From: an uncultured Sphingosinicella sp.
GTDB taxonomy: Bacteria > Pseudomonadota > Alphaproteobacteria > Sphingomonadales > Sphingomonadaceae
Direction: 5' to 3'
Assembly (NCBI GenBank): GCA_946886275.1
Contig: CAMPIH010000018.1
Span: 1-22,304 of the forward strand
DNA length: 22,304 bases
Part shown: piece after piece, positions 1 to 7,838 of the stretch
How the letters are laid out: every line of letters starts with the position of its first letter
How positions within the stretch are numbered: the first letter of the stretch is position 1
The notes under the pieces: generated by a model
What the model saw: only the letters and a program-made list of their open reading frames with translations
The model's database searches: none
What the model was told of the DNA's origin: nothing
Program-made: the position numbers and the translations under genes

Positions 1-644
1 GTGAACGGCGCGAACACGTCGTCATTGTAGACGATGCAGTTCTGGAAGATCTCGACGAACGACGCACCCTTGTGGGCGTGGGCCGCCTTGAGCACGTCCG
101 GAAGATTCTTGTGAACGTCGATCCCGCGAGCGACGAAGCGGGCGCCCGAGCCGAGCGCGAAGGCGCAGGGGCTGACCGGCCGGTCGACCGATCCGAACGG
201 AGTCGACGGACTTCGCGTGCCGACCCGCGAGGTCGGCGAATATTGGCCCTTGGTGAGGCCATAAATCTCGTTGTTGAAGAGGAGGATCTGGCAGTCCAGA
301 TTGCGGCGGAGGATGTGCATCGTGTGATTGCCGCCGATCGAGAGCGCATCACCGTCGCCAGTGATGATCCAGACGTCGAGATCGGGGTTGGCGAGCTTGA
401 CGCCGGTGGCGATCGCCGGCGCACGTCCGTGGATCGTGTGGAAGCCGTAGGTCTCCATATAATAAGGAAATCGGCTCGAGCAGCCGATCCCCGAGACGAA
501 CACGGTTCGCGACGGATCGGCCCCGAGGTCCGGCATCGTTCGCTGGACGGCCTTGAGAACGGCATAGTCGCCGCAGCCCGGACACCAGCGCACTTCCTGG
601 TCGGTGGCGAAATCCTTGGCGGTGAGCTTGACCAGCTCGGTCAT
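1..644 (-). CDS. korB: 2-oxoacid:ferredoxin oxidoreductase, beta subunit (partial, 3' end outside window)
   Basis: This is the TPP-binding beta subunit that partners KorA in oxidative decarboxylation of a 2-oxoacid (probably 2-oxoglutarate) to the acyl-CoA, passing electrons to ferredoxin in the cytoplasm. About 214 codons are visible and the frame is open to the left edge. The translation shows WCPGCGDYAVL (about aa 20-30) with the Cys-x-x-Cys pair for an iron-sulfur cluster, then GIGCSSR, the TPP/Mg motif GDGDALSIGGNH (about 96-107) and NNEIYGLTKGQ (about 124-134). The ATG at 642-644 has a GAGG ribosome site 8 nt upstream. The gene lies 10 nt after a 24-codon ORF that follows korA. The exact substrate (2-oxoglutarate versus another 2-oxoacid) cannot be fixed from the sequence. 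Confidence 0.95.
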   Translation of the reverse strand, partial: MTELVKLTAKDFATDQEVRWCPGCGDYAVLKAVQRTMPDLGADPSRTVFVSGIGCSSRFPYYMETYGFHTIHGRAPAIATGVKLANPDLDVWIITGDGDALSIGGNHTMHILRRNLDCQILLFNNEIYGLTKGQYSPTSRVGTRSPSTPFGSVDRPVSPCAFALGSGARFVARGIDVHKNLPDVLKAAHAHKGASFVEIFQNCIVYNDDVFAPF

Positions 645-654
645 CGGCAATTCC

Positions 655-729
655 TCAATTCAGATAATAGATGAGGCCGACCACGAGGATCAGCATCAGC
701 ACCAGCGGGATCAATCGGGGCGGATTCAT
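655..729 (-). CDS. 24-residue single-pass membrane peptide between korA and korB
   Basis: A short ORF lies exactly between korA and korB on the same strand. It starts at ATG 727-729, 26 nt after the korA stop, and ends with TGA at 655-657, 10 nt before the korB start. The peptide starts MNPPRLIPL, continues with an almost unbroken hydrophobic run of Leu, Val, Ile and Met, and ends IYYLN, so one membrane helix fills nearly the whole product. Possible ribosome sites AGGAG and AAGG lie upstream of the ATG. I do not recognise a family. It could be a membrane anchor or stabiliser for the oxidoreductase, a translated leader coupling korA to korB, or a chance ORF. The fit between the two genes and the protein-like composition favour a real gene. 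Confidence 0.55.
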   Translation of the reverse strand: MNPPRLIPLVLMLILVVGLIYYLN

Positions 730-755
730 CTTCTGCTACCTTCACTCCTGCGCGA

Positions 756-2636
756 TCACGCCAAGGCGTCGGCGATCGCAGCCTCGATCTCGGCGATCTT
801 GAACGGCTGGCCCGACACCTTGGTGACGGGGCGGGCGTCGACCAGATATTGATCGCGAAGCAGGGTCTTAAGCTGTCCCTTGTTCATCTCGGGAACGATG
901 ACCCGGTCATAGGATCGGAGCAGATCGCCGAGGTTGCGCGGAAGCGGCCAGATGTGGCGGATATGGATGTGCGACACGTCCACGCCCTGGCCCCGCGCCC
1001 GCCGAACCGCCTGGTGGATCGGCCCGAAGGTGGATCCCCAGCCGACGACCGCGAGAGCGCCGCCGGCCTCGCCCAGGCAGACCTCCTGCTCGGGCGCGGA
1101 ATCGGCGACTCCGAGCACCTTCTGGGCGCGAATGTCGGTCATCGCCTGATGGTTCTCCGGCGCATAGTCGATATGGCCGGTGCCGACGTTCTTCTCGATC
1201 CCGCCGATCCGATGCATCAGACCCGCCGTTCCCGGCTTGATCCAGACCCGCGCCAGCTTGTCGTCCCGCCGATAGGGATTGACGCCCTCCCCTTCGGCCG
1301 GCGGATCTTCGTGGAAACGGACCGGGAAGTCCTGATAGCCGCTCATGTCCGGCACTCGCCACGGCTCGGCGGCATTGGCGATATAGCCGTCGGTCAGGAG
1401 CATGACCGGGGTCATATATTGGGTGGCGATCCGGCACGCCTCGATCGCGCAGTCGAACGCGTCGGCCGGCGATCGAGCGGCGATCACCGGCATCGGCGCG
1501 TCGCCGTTGCGGCCGTAGACTGCCTGGTAGAGATCCGACTGCTCGGTCTTGGTGGGGAGGCCGGTGGACGGACCGCCACGCTGCGAATTGACGATGACGA
1601 GCGGAAGCTCAGTCATGATCGCCAGCCCCATCGCCTCCGCCTTCAGCGCGATTCCGGGCCCGGACGACGAGGTCACGCCAAGCGATCCGGCGAAGCTGGC
1701 GCCGATGGCGGCGCCGATCGCGGCGATTTCGTCCTCGGCCTGGAAGGTGGTGACGCCATATTCCTTGAGGCGTGAGAGGTGATGGAGGATCGCCGAGGCC
1801 GGAGTGATCGGATAGCCGCCGAAGAACATCGGCAGGCCGGCCAGCTGAGCGCCCACGACGAGACCGAGCGAGATCGCCTCGGCGCCGGTGACGGTGCGGT
1901 AGAGGCCGGGCTCGGCCGGCGCCGGATCAATATGGTGCTGGCGGACCTGGCCGCCGATCTCGGCGGTCTCGCCATAGGCATGGCCGGCATTGAGCGCAGC
2001 GATATTCGCCTCGGCAAGCTCCGGCGACTTGGCGAACTTGGCCTTGAGCCAGTCCTCGATCGGCTTCCGGTCACGATCGAACATCCAGAGCGCCAGCCCC
2101 AACGTCCACATGTTCTTGCAGCGCAGGGCCTCCTTGTTGCCGAGGCCGAACGGCTTCACGGCTTCGAGGGTGAGCTGCGAGATGTTGAGGCGGATCAGCT
2201 GCCAGCGGGCGAGGCTGCCATCCTCGAGGGGGTTTTCGGCATAACCGGCCTTGGCGAGGTTGCGAGCGCCGAACTCCCCTTCGTCGGCGATGATAAGACC
2301 GCCATCCTTGAGGTCAGCGACATTCACCTTCAGAGCCGCCGGATTCATCGCGATCAGGACGTCCGGGGCGTCTCCGGCAGTTTCGATCGCCGAGGATCCG
2401 AAATTAATCTGGAAAGCGGAAACGCCGAACGTCGTGCCTTGAGGCGCCCTGATCTCGGCCGGAAAATCGGGAAAGGTGGCGAGATCGTTGCCTGCCAACG
2501 CCGTGGAGAGCGTGAACTGGCCGCCGGTCAGCTGCATGCCGTCACCGGAATCGCCGGCGAAACGGACGACGACCGCTTCGAGCGGCGCATCGGATTGCGC
2601 CTCTTCGGGCGACACATAATGGGTGGCCGTGGCCAA
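756..2636 (-). CDS. korA: 2-oxoacid:ferredoxin oxidoreductase, fused gamma-alpha subunit
   Basis: This 626-aa alpha subunit of the 2-oxoacid (2-oxoglutarate) ferredoxin oxidoreductase has the usual order: an N-terminal gamma-type domain followed by the alpha pyrimidine-binding domain. Visible motifs are FAGDSGDGMQLTGG (about aa 27-39), GGYPITPAS (about 273-281), SSSGPG (about 323-328) and NSQRGGPSTGLPTKTEQSD (about 350-368), all typical of KorA. The C-terminal part carries the transketolase-C-like region ending near VPEMNKGQLKTLL. The start is TTG at 2634-2636: it is preceded by a strong AAGGAAG site about 6 nt away, and no ATG lies near it in frame. The gene heads an operon with a 24-aa ORF and korB. 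Such enzymes commonly feed reduced ferredoxin from the TCA cycle; that role here is inferred from the family. Confidence 0.96.
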   Translation of the reverse strand: MATATHYVSPEEAQSDAPLEAVVVRFAGDSGDGMQLTGGQFTLSTALAGNDLATFPDFPAEIRAPQGTTFGVSAFQINFGSSAIETAGDAPDVLIAMNPAALKVNVADLKDGGLIIADEGEFGARNLAKAGYAENPLEDGSLARWQLIRLNISQLTLEAVKPFGLGNKEALRCKNMWTLGLALWMFDRDRKPIEDWLKAKFAKSPELAEANIAALNAGHAYGETAEIGGQVRQHHIDPAPAEPGLYRTVTGAEAISLGLVVGAQLAGLPMFFGGYPITPASAILHHLSRLKEYGVTTFQAEDEIAAIGAAIGASFAGSLGVTSSSGPGIALKAEAMGLAIMTELPLVIVNSQRGGPSTGLPTKTEQSDLYQAVYGRNGDAPMPVIAARSPADAFDCAIEACRIATQYMTPVMLLTDGYIANAAEPWRVPDMSGYQDFPVRFHEDPPAEGEGVNPYRRDDKLARVWIKPGTAGLMHRIGGIEKNVGTGHIDYAPENHQAMTDIRAQKVLGVADSAPEQEVCLGEAGGALAVVGWGSTFGPIHQAVRRARGQGVDVSHIHIRHIWPLPRNLGDLLRSYDRVIVPEMNKGQLKTLLRDQYLVDARPVTKVSGQPFKIAEIEAAIADALA

Positions 2637-2686
2637 ATCGTCTTCCTTCAGTTCCTGGGTCCTAACGAGCGGGCATATCGGCCCGC

Positions 2687-2715
2687 ACCCTAGCCGGGCG
2701 GCCCTGCCGTCACAA
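2687..2715 (-). promoter_or_regulatory. Candidate sigma70-type promoter for the korA operon
   Basis: On the minus strand, TTGTGA (2710-2715) and TAGGGT (2687-2692) are separated by exactly 17 nt. This element lies about 50 nt upstream of the korA TTG start, in the divergent gap shared with the hydrolase gene. The -35 matches TTGACA at four positions and the -10 keeps the TA....T frame. It is a pattern match only. Confidence 0.35.
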
Positions 2716-2789
2716 CCGGTGGCGAGGGCGATCGGTTCGCCTATGACCCTTAGATAGTGAAAGCGATTCGCTTCTCAACGGAGTTGCCA

Positions 2790-3737
2790 GTGCCCGATCC
2801 TTTTGTGCGGCCGGAAGTTCGCCTGTTCCTCGATTATCTGAACAAGCTGCCGAACCAGAAGGCGTTCGAGCTGCCGCTAGCGGAGGCGCGCAACATGCTC
2901 CATGCATCGCGTCGGGTCGCCGACGCCGGAGTGGGAGAGCTGGCCGTCATCCGCGACCTGGCGATGAGCGGCCCCGGCGGCCCGCTCCGGCTCAGGCTCT
3001 ACGATTCCAGGGAAAGCCGGGAAGCCGGCCCGTTGATGGTCTTCTGCCATGGCGGCGGCTTCACCCTGGGCGATCTCGACACGCACGAGCCGTTCTGCGC
3101 CGAGATCGCCCGGTTGATGGACCTGCCGGTCGTCGCGGTCGATTACCGGCTTGCCCCCGAACATCCCTTTCCGGCCGCTGCCGAGGACGCGATCGCCGCG
3201 GCGCGCTGGCTCGCCGCCAGTCCGGTCGAGCTGGGCCGGGAGGTGACCGGCCTGGTGCCGTTCGGCGACAGCGCCGGCGGCAATCTCGCGATCGTCGTCA
3301 CTGTCGCTCTGCGCGACGAGCCGGCCGAGACGCCCGTTCTGGCGCAATGGCCGATCTATCCGGCGAGCGAGCCGATTGGCCACTATCCCAGCCGGGACCA
3401 GTTCGAGGACGGCTTTCTGCTCAGCGGCGGGAGCATCGACTGGTTCGATCAATGCTATGCCGGTGACAAAACGGACTGGCGCTATGCGCCGCTGGCGAGA
3501 AGCCAGCAGGGCATGCCGCCGACCCTCGTCGTCACCGCCAGCCTCGATCCGATCCGTGACCAGGGACGGGCCTATGCCGCCGCCTGCGTCCAGGCCGGCG
3601 TCCGAACCCACTATATCGAGGCGGAGGGGACGATTCACGGTTTCGTCAATCTGAGGCGAGCTTTGCCCTCCGCCGACGACGACATAAGGCAATGTGTCGC
3701 CGCGCTGAAGCTTCTGCTCGGTGAGGCTGGCCGATGA
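2790..3737 (+). CDS. Alpha/beta hydrolase of the hormone-sensitive-lipase (HSL) family
   Basis: This is a probable esterase or lipase of the HSL (bacterial family IV) group, about 315 aa. It shows the oxyanion motif HGGGF (about aa 87-91), the nucleophile elbow GDSAGG (about 159-164, Ser 161), an acid in SLDPIRD (Asp about 253) and the catalytic His in GTIHGF (about 283), so the triad appears intact. The start chosen is GTG 2790-2792, because GGAG lies 6 nt upstream and the protein then begins VPDPFVRPEVR. An in-frame GTG at 2757 would add 11 residues but lacks a ribosome site. There is no signal peptide, so it is probably cytoplasmic. Its stop codon overlaps the rppH start (ATGA), implying translational coupling. 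The substrate is unknown. Confidence 0.9.
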   Translation: MPDPFVRPEVRLFLDYLNKLPNQKAFELPLAEARNMLHASRRVADAGVGELAVIRDLAMSGPGGPLRLRLYDSRESREAGPLMVFCHGGGFTLGDLDTHEPFCAEIARLMDLPVVAVDYRLAPEHPFPAAAEDAIAAARWLAASPVELGREVTGLVPFGDSAGGNLAIVVTVALRDEPAETPVLAQWPIYPASEPIGHYPSRDQFEDGFLLSGGSIDWFDQCYAGDKTDWRYAPLARSQQGMPPTLVVTASLDPIRDQGRAYAAACVQAGVRTHYIEAEGTIHGFVNLRRALPSADDDIRQCVAALKLLLGEAGR

Positions 3738-4201
3738 TCGACCCGGCCTATCGACCCGCCGTCGGCGTGATGCTGATCAATTCCGCCCGCCAGGTCTGGG
3801 TCGGCCAGCGGCTCGATAGCAAGATCGAAGCCTGGCAGATGCCGCAAGGCGGCCTTGATCCCGGCGAGGCGCCTCTCCAGGGCGCTCTTCGCGAGCTCGA
3901 GGAGGAAACCGGCATCGGCCCGGACCTCATCGAGATTCTTGCCCAGGCCAAGGAGGAACTCACCTACGATCTTCCGGAGGATCTCATCGGAAAGGTCTGG
4001 AAGGAACCGTGGCGCGGTCAACGACAAACCTGGTTCCTCGCCCGCTTCCTCGGTCGCGACGAGGATGTGAACCTGGAGACTCCCGAGCCGGAGTTCCGGG
4101 CCTGGAAATGGGCCGATCCGTCCGAGCTCCCCGCCCTCATCGTGCCGTTCAAGAAGAAATTGTACGAAGATGTTCTGGACGCCTTCGGGCAATGGCTGTG
4201 A
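3734..4201 (+). CDS. rppH: RNA pyrophosphohydrolase, Nudix family
   Basis: This 155-aa Nudix hydrolase matches the RppH type, which removes pyrophosphate from the 5' triphosphate of mRNA and so opens the transcript to decay; the same family was earlier described as dinucleoside-polyphosphate hydrolases. The N-terminal YRPAVGVMLIN and the run WQMPQGGLDPGE are characteristic. The Nudix box GX5EX7REUXEEXGU is complete at about aa 39-61, with REL followed by EEETGI. The C-terminal half includes RGQRQTWFLARF, also usual for the family. The ATG overlaps the TGA of the upstream hydrolase by 4 nt, so both are probably translated from one mRNA. The length is normal for alphaproteobacterial RppH. Confidence 0.95.
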   Translation: MIDPAYRPAVGVMLINSARQVWVGQRLDSKIEAWQMPQGGLDPGEAPLQGALRELEEETGIGPDLIEILAQAKEELTYDLPEDLIGKVWKEPWRGQRQTWFLARFLGRDEDVNLETPEPEFRAWKWADPSELPALIVPFKKKLYEDVLDAFGQWL

Positions 4202-4219
4202 TCGAGGCATGAGGCCATA

Positions 4220-4246
4220 GCTCGGCCGACGAAGCTCGAGCCGAGC
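4220..4246. other. Perfect 7-bp inverted repeat after rppH
   Basis: GCTCGGC (4220-4226) and GCCGAGC (4240-4246) can pair around a 13-nt loop, 19 nt after the rppH stop. It could slow transcription or protect the 3' end, but no proper T-run follows, so I do not call it an intrinsic terminator. Confidence 0.4.
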
Positions 4247-4285
4247 CTGTTGGCTTTGCGGCGTCGGTCGGGCTAGAGCCCGGGC

Positions 4286-5497
4286 ATGCGGGGCCTGTCC
4301 GACATCGAAGCTAAAGCGGTCGAGCAGTGCGCCGCCGCGCCGATGCTCGACCAGGTCACTCGCTGGGCAGCCGTCAACAGCGGCTCACGCAATCTCGACG
4401 GGCTCGGCCAGGTCGCTTCCCTGCTCGCCGACGCCTTCTCCTCCCTTCCGGGAAAGCTTCGTCTCGTCGAGCCGGACCCGGTTGACGTCATGACGCCGGA
4501 CGGCGCGCTGAGGCCGGTGGAACACGGCCGCAACCTTCATATCGAGGTTCGCCCGGACGCTCCGATCCAGCTCCTCTTCACCGGCCACATGGACACGGTG
4601 TTCGGGGCCGATCACGAATTCCAGCAGGTCTTCTGGCGTGAAGAGGGGATTCTGGGCGGCCCCGGAGTCGCCGACATGAAGGGTGGAATCGCGGTCATGC
4701 TCGCGGCCCTGCAAGCCGTCGAGCGATCGCCAGCGGCAGCGACATTTGGCTATGAGGTAGTGATCAACAGCGACGAGGAGGTCGGCTCGCCCGGCTCCGC
4801 CGCGCTGATCGCCGCCGCCGCGGCGGGCAAGCGCGCCGCGCTCACTTATGAACCTTCGGCGCTTCCGGACGGCACGCTCGCCGGAGCGAGGCCGGGAAGC
4901 GGCAATTTCTCGCTCTTCGTGGAAGGACGGAGCGCCCATGCCGGACGCAATCCCGAGCAGGGCCGCAACGCTCTGGTCGCGGCCGCCGATCTGGCCCTTC
5001 GCCTCGCTTCGGCGAGGCGGGCAGGCCTCAGCGTCAATCCGGCCAGGATCGACGGCGGCGGGCCGAACAACGTCGTTCCCGACAAGGCCGTGCTTCGGGT
5101 CAATTTGCGCCCGGCGACTCCGGCGGACGAGAATGCGGCACGGGCGGTGATCGACCAAGCGGTGGCCGAAGTGTCGGCCGAACATGATGTGAAAATCCAT
5201 GTTCACGGCAGTTTTGGGCGACCGCCCAAGCCCTTGAGCCGGGAAGGGGAAAAACTCTTCGAACTCGTCCGCGATTGCGGTGCGGATCTCGGCCAGGTGA
5301 TTCAATGGCGCTCCACCGGCGGCGTGTGCGACGGCAACAACATCGCCGCCTGCGGCGTGCCGGTGGTCGACACGATGGGCGTTCGCGGCGGCGCCATCCA
5401 TTCCGACCAGGAATATCTCATCGCCGAAAGCCTCGTCGAGCGAGCTCAGCTTTCGGCGCTGACGATCCTCAGGCTTGCGCAGGGAGACGGAATTTGA
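4286..5497 (+). CDS. M20-family metallohydrolase (carboxypeptidase G2-like) of the ast cluster; candidate succinylglutamate desuccinylase
   Basis: This 403-aa di-zinc hydrolase belongs to the M20 (CPG2/ArgE/DapE) family. Metal and catalytic residues are all visible: GHMD (His 101, Asp 103), GGPGVADMKGG (Asp 130), NSDEEVGSPGS (catalytic Glu 164, ligand Glu 165), TYEPS (Glu 189) and the last ligand in GGAIHSDQEY (His 372). The lid/dimer domain holds GRSAHAGRNP (His 218). CPG2-type enzymes remove an N-acyl group from glutamate. The gene is followed by astA with a 4-nt overlap, then astB, and no AstE-type M14 gene is present. I infer that it hydrolyses N-succinylglutamate to succinate and glutamate, the last step of the pathway. 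Another N-acyl amino acid could be the substrate. The start at ATG 4286 has only a weak ribosome site; an ATG at residue 20 is an alternative. Confidence 0.88.
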   Translation: MRGLSDIEAKAVEQCAAAPMLDQVTRWAAVNSGSRNLDGLGQVASLLADAFSSLPGKLRLVEPDPVDVMTPDGALRPVEHGRNLHIEVRPDAPIQLLFTGHMDTVFGADHEFQQVFWREEGILGGPGVADMKGGIAVMLAALQAVERSPAAATFGYEVVINSDEEVGSPGSAALIAAAAAGKRAALTYEPSALPDGTLAGARPGSGNFSLFVEGRSAHAGRNPEQGRNALVAAADLALRLASARRAGLSVNPARIDGGGPNNVVPDKAVLRVNLRPATPADENAARAVIDQAVAEVSAEHDVKIHVHGSFGRPPKPLSREGEKLFELVRDCGADLGQVIQWRSTGGVCDGNNIAACGVPVVDTMGVRGGAIHSDQEYLIAESLVERAQLSALTILRLAQGDGI

Positions 5498-6519
5498 GTT
5501 TCAGGGTGAGGCCGGCTCGGAACGAGGATTTCCAGGCCATTTATGAAATGGCCAAGCTGACCGGAGGCGGCTTCACCAACCTGCCGGCGGACAAGGGCAC
5601 CTTGGTGGCCAAGCTCGCCCGCTCCGACGACGCCTTCGCTCGACAGGAAGACGCGCCCGAAGGCGACCTGTTCGTCTTCGTTCTCGAGAATGTCGACACC
5701 GGCCAGATCAGGGGTACCTGCCAGGTGTTCAGCCGGGTCGGACTGCAGCAGCCTTTCTACAGCTACCGGATCAGCACCCTCACCCAGTCGTCGCCCGAGC
5801 TCGGCCGGACCTTCCGCGCCGAGATGCTGACCCTTTGCACCGATTTCGAAGGCTGCTCCGAGGTCGGCGGACTGTTCCTTCATCCCAACGAGCGCGCCGG
5901 CGGCCTCGGAGTGCTGCTGGCGCGAAGCCGCTATCTGTTCATCAAGCTCCACCGGGAGCGGTTCGCCGGCAAGGTGCTGGCGGAGCTTCGCGGAGTGATC
6001 GACGAGAAAGGCGGTTCTCCTTTCTGGGACGCCATTGCCGGCCGCTTCTTCGGAATGACATTCCAGGAAGCCGACACGTTCAACGGCGCCCACGGCACCC
6101 GTTTCATCGCCGATCTGATGCCCAAGACCCCGATCTATACGGCAATGCTCCCGGACAATGCCCGGGCGGTGATGGGCGTTCCTCATCCGTCCGGCCGCGC
6201 GGCGATGAAAATGCTCGAAAACGAGGGCTTTAGCTGCCAGGGCTATGTCGACATCTTCGACGGCGGGCCGACGATGTCGGCGGAAACCGACACTATCCGG
6301 ACGATCCGTGAATCGCGCGAGCTGGTGGTCGATGCCGTGGATTCCGAGACTCCCGAGGACGGGCAGAAGATGATGGTGGCCTCCGGCCGGCTACGCGATT
6401 TCTCGGCCTGCTATGGCCGGGTATCGACAGGCGTCGACGGGCATGTCTCGATCGACTCCAAGGCGGCGTCGATGCTCGAGATCGGCTCCGGCTCGACGCT
6501 CCTCGCCATGGGGCGCTGA
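5494..6519 (+). CDS. astA: Arginine N-succinyltransferase
   Basis: AstA transfers succinyl from succinyl-CoA to the alpha-amino group of arginine, the first step of the arginine succinyltransferase pathway. The 341-aa length matches the family. Recognisable stretches are FRVRPARNEDF at the N-terminus, EMAKLTGGGFTNLP (about aa 18-31), FYSYRISTLTQSSPEL, LFLHPNERAGG, and GTRFIADLMPKTPIY. The start is TTG at 5494, which overlaps the TGA of the M20 gene (TTGA), with GGGAG 7 nt upstream. The reading frame stays open upstream, but a longer protein would begin inside the M20 gene in another frame. astB follows after 2 nt. Co-translation with both neighbours is likely. Confidence 0.96.
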   Translation: MSFRVRPARNEDFQAIYEMAKLTGGGFTNLPADKGTLVAKLARSDDAFARQEDAPEGDLFVFVLENVDTGQIRGTCQVFSRVGLQQPFYSYRISTLTQSSPELGRTFRAEMLTLCTDFEGCSEVGGLFLHPNERAGGLGVLLARSRYLFIKLHRERFAGKVLAELRGVIDEKGGSPFWDAIAGRFFGMTFQEADTFNGAHGTRFIADLMPKTPIYTAMLPDNARAVMGVPHPSGRAAMKMLENEGFSCQGYVDIFDGGPTMSAETDTIRTIRESRELVVDAVDSETPEDGQKMMVASGRLRDFSACYGRVSTGVDGHVSIDSKAASMLEIGSGSTLLAMGR

Positions 6520-6521
6520 GC

Positions 6522-7775
6522 GTGGAGTTGGTCGAGATCAATTTCGACGGCATTGTCGGGCCCAGTCACAATTATTCGGGGCTGAGCCTCGGCAATCTCG
6601 CCTCGACCACCAACAAGGGCATGATCGCCTATCCGAGAGCGGCGGCGCTCCAGGGCATCGACAAGATGCGTCACAATCTCGGCCTTGGCCTCGCCCAGGG
6701 CCTTTTGCTGCCGCACCGCCGTCCGAACCGAATATGGCTGGAATCGCTCGGGACGAGCATCGAAGAGGTACCCGACACGCTTCGCCCGGCGGCTTTCTCG
6801 GCGTCGGCGATGTGGGCCGCCAATGCCGCGACCGTCTCCCCCGCCCCGGACACCGCCGACGGCCGATGCCACCTGACGGTCGCCAATCTCCGGACGATGG
6901 CGCATCGCAGCCATGAATGGCCGGCGACCTTGGCCCAGCTCGAGCTTGCCTTCGCCGACGAACGTCATTTCGCGGTCCACGCACCGGTACCGGCGGCCTT
7001 CGGTGACGAAGGCGCGGCCAACCATATGCGGCTCAGCCCGAGCCATGGCGAAACCGGAGTCGAGATATTCGTCTACGGCATAAGCGGTGGCGCCTTCCCC
7101 GCGCGTCAGCATCTGGAGGCGTCGAAAGCCGTGGCCCGGCTGAACCGGGTCGATCCGGAGCGGACCTTGTTCGTCGCCCAGTCCGAGGCGGCGATCGCTG
7201 CAGGCGCCTTTCACAACGATGTCGTCGCGGTGGCGAACGAGAACGTGCTCTTCGCCCACGAGCAGGCGTTCGAGGACCGCCCCGGATTTTACGCTGCGCT
7301 CAAGCGGCTGCTGCCGGAGCTCGAGATCGTCGAGGTCCCGGCCTCAGTGGTCAGCCTCGAAGACGCGATCCGATCTTATCTGTTCAATGCCCAGCTGGTG
7401 ACCCTGCCGGACGGGATCATGGCGCTGGTCGTGCCCGAGGAAGCGCGTGAGACTCTCAGCGTCTGGTCCTGGCTCGAGACGATGGTGGGCGGCAACGGCC
7501 CGATCCGCCGGCTGTGCGTCGTCGACGTCCGCCAGTCGATGGCCAATGGCGGCGGCCCCGCCTGTCTCCGCCTCCGGGTCGTCGCCGATCCATCCACTGT
7601 CGATCCCCGATTTCTGGTCGACGATCAGAAGCTCGATCGGATCGCCGACCTGATCGGCCGCCTCTGGCCCGACCAGATCGCGCCGGGAGACCTCGAGGAT
7701 GCCGGCCTCTGGGACCGGATCGAGGAGGCTCGGCACGGCCTTTACGATCTGCTTGAGCTTTCCGCCCTCCCCTAG
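6522..7775 (+). CDS. astB: N-succinylarginine dihydrolase
   Basis: AstB converts N2-succinylarginine to N2-succinylornithine with release of two ammonia and CO2, the second step of the pathway. The 417-aa product starts with GTG and carries the family signature INFDGIVGPSHNYSG (about aa 6-20). The catalytic triad known from E. coli (Glu 174, His 248, Cys 365) is matched by Glu 164 in GDEGAANH, His 231 in AFHNDVVA and Cys 348 in GGGPACLRLR. It begins 2 nt after the astA stop, so it is surely in the same transcript. The later pathway genes astC and astD are not in this window and must lie elsewhere if the route is complete. Confidence 0.97.
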   Translation: MELVEINFDGIVGPSHNYSGLSLGNLASTTNKGMIAYPRAAALQGIDKMRHNLGLGLAQGLLLPHRRPNRIWLESLGTSIEEVPDTLRPAAFSASAMWAANAATVSPAPDTADGRCHLTVANLRTMAHRSHEWPATLAQLELAFADERHFAVHAPVPAAFGDEGAANHMRLSPSHGETGVEIFVYGISGGAFPARQHLEASKAVARLNRVDPERTLFVAQSEAAIAAGAFHNDVVAVANENVLFAHEQAFEDRPGFYAALKRLLPELEIVEVPASVVSLEDAIRSYLFNAQLVTLPDGIMALVVPEEARETLSVWSWLETMVGGNGPIRRLCVVDVRQSMANGGGPACLRLRVVADPSTVDPRFLVDDQKLDRIADLIGRLWPDQIAPGDLEDAGLWDRIEEARHGLYDLLELSALP

Positions 7776-7789
7776 ACCCGATCCCTCCC

Positions 7790-7815
7790 GGAACCGTCGT
7801 TCGGCGGAGATTGTT
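7790..7815 (+). promoter_or_regulatory. Candidate EcfG-type (general stress) promoter of the DUF3008 gene
   Basis: GGAAC (7790-7794) is followed after 17 nt by TGTT (7812-7815). The alphaproteobacterial general-stress sigma factor EcfG recognises GGAAC-N16-17-CGTT, so eight of nine consensus bases fit. The motif lies 23 nt before the ATG of the DUF3008 gene, leaving room for a start site and the AGGAG ribosome site. Confidence 0.45.
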
Positions 7816-7838
7816 TTCACCGGCGAAGGAGATGGGCC

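Noticed and set aside
2761..2773. Palindrome AAGCGATTCGCTT upstream of the hydrolase gene
   Set aside because: A single 5-bp-arm palindrome next to a start is not enough to call an operator; no second copy was seen.
4220..4246. Intrinsic terminator after rppH
   Set aside because: The stem is perfect but the loop is long and no T-run follows, so it was listed only as an inverted repeat.
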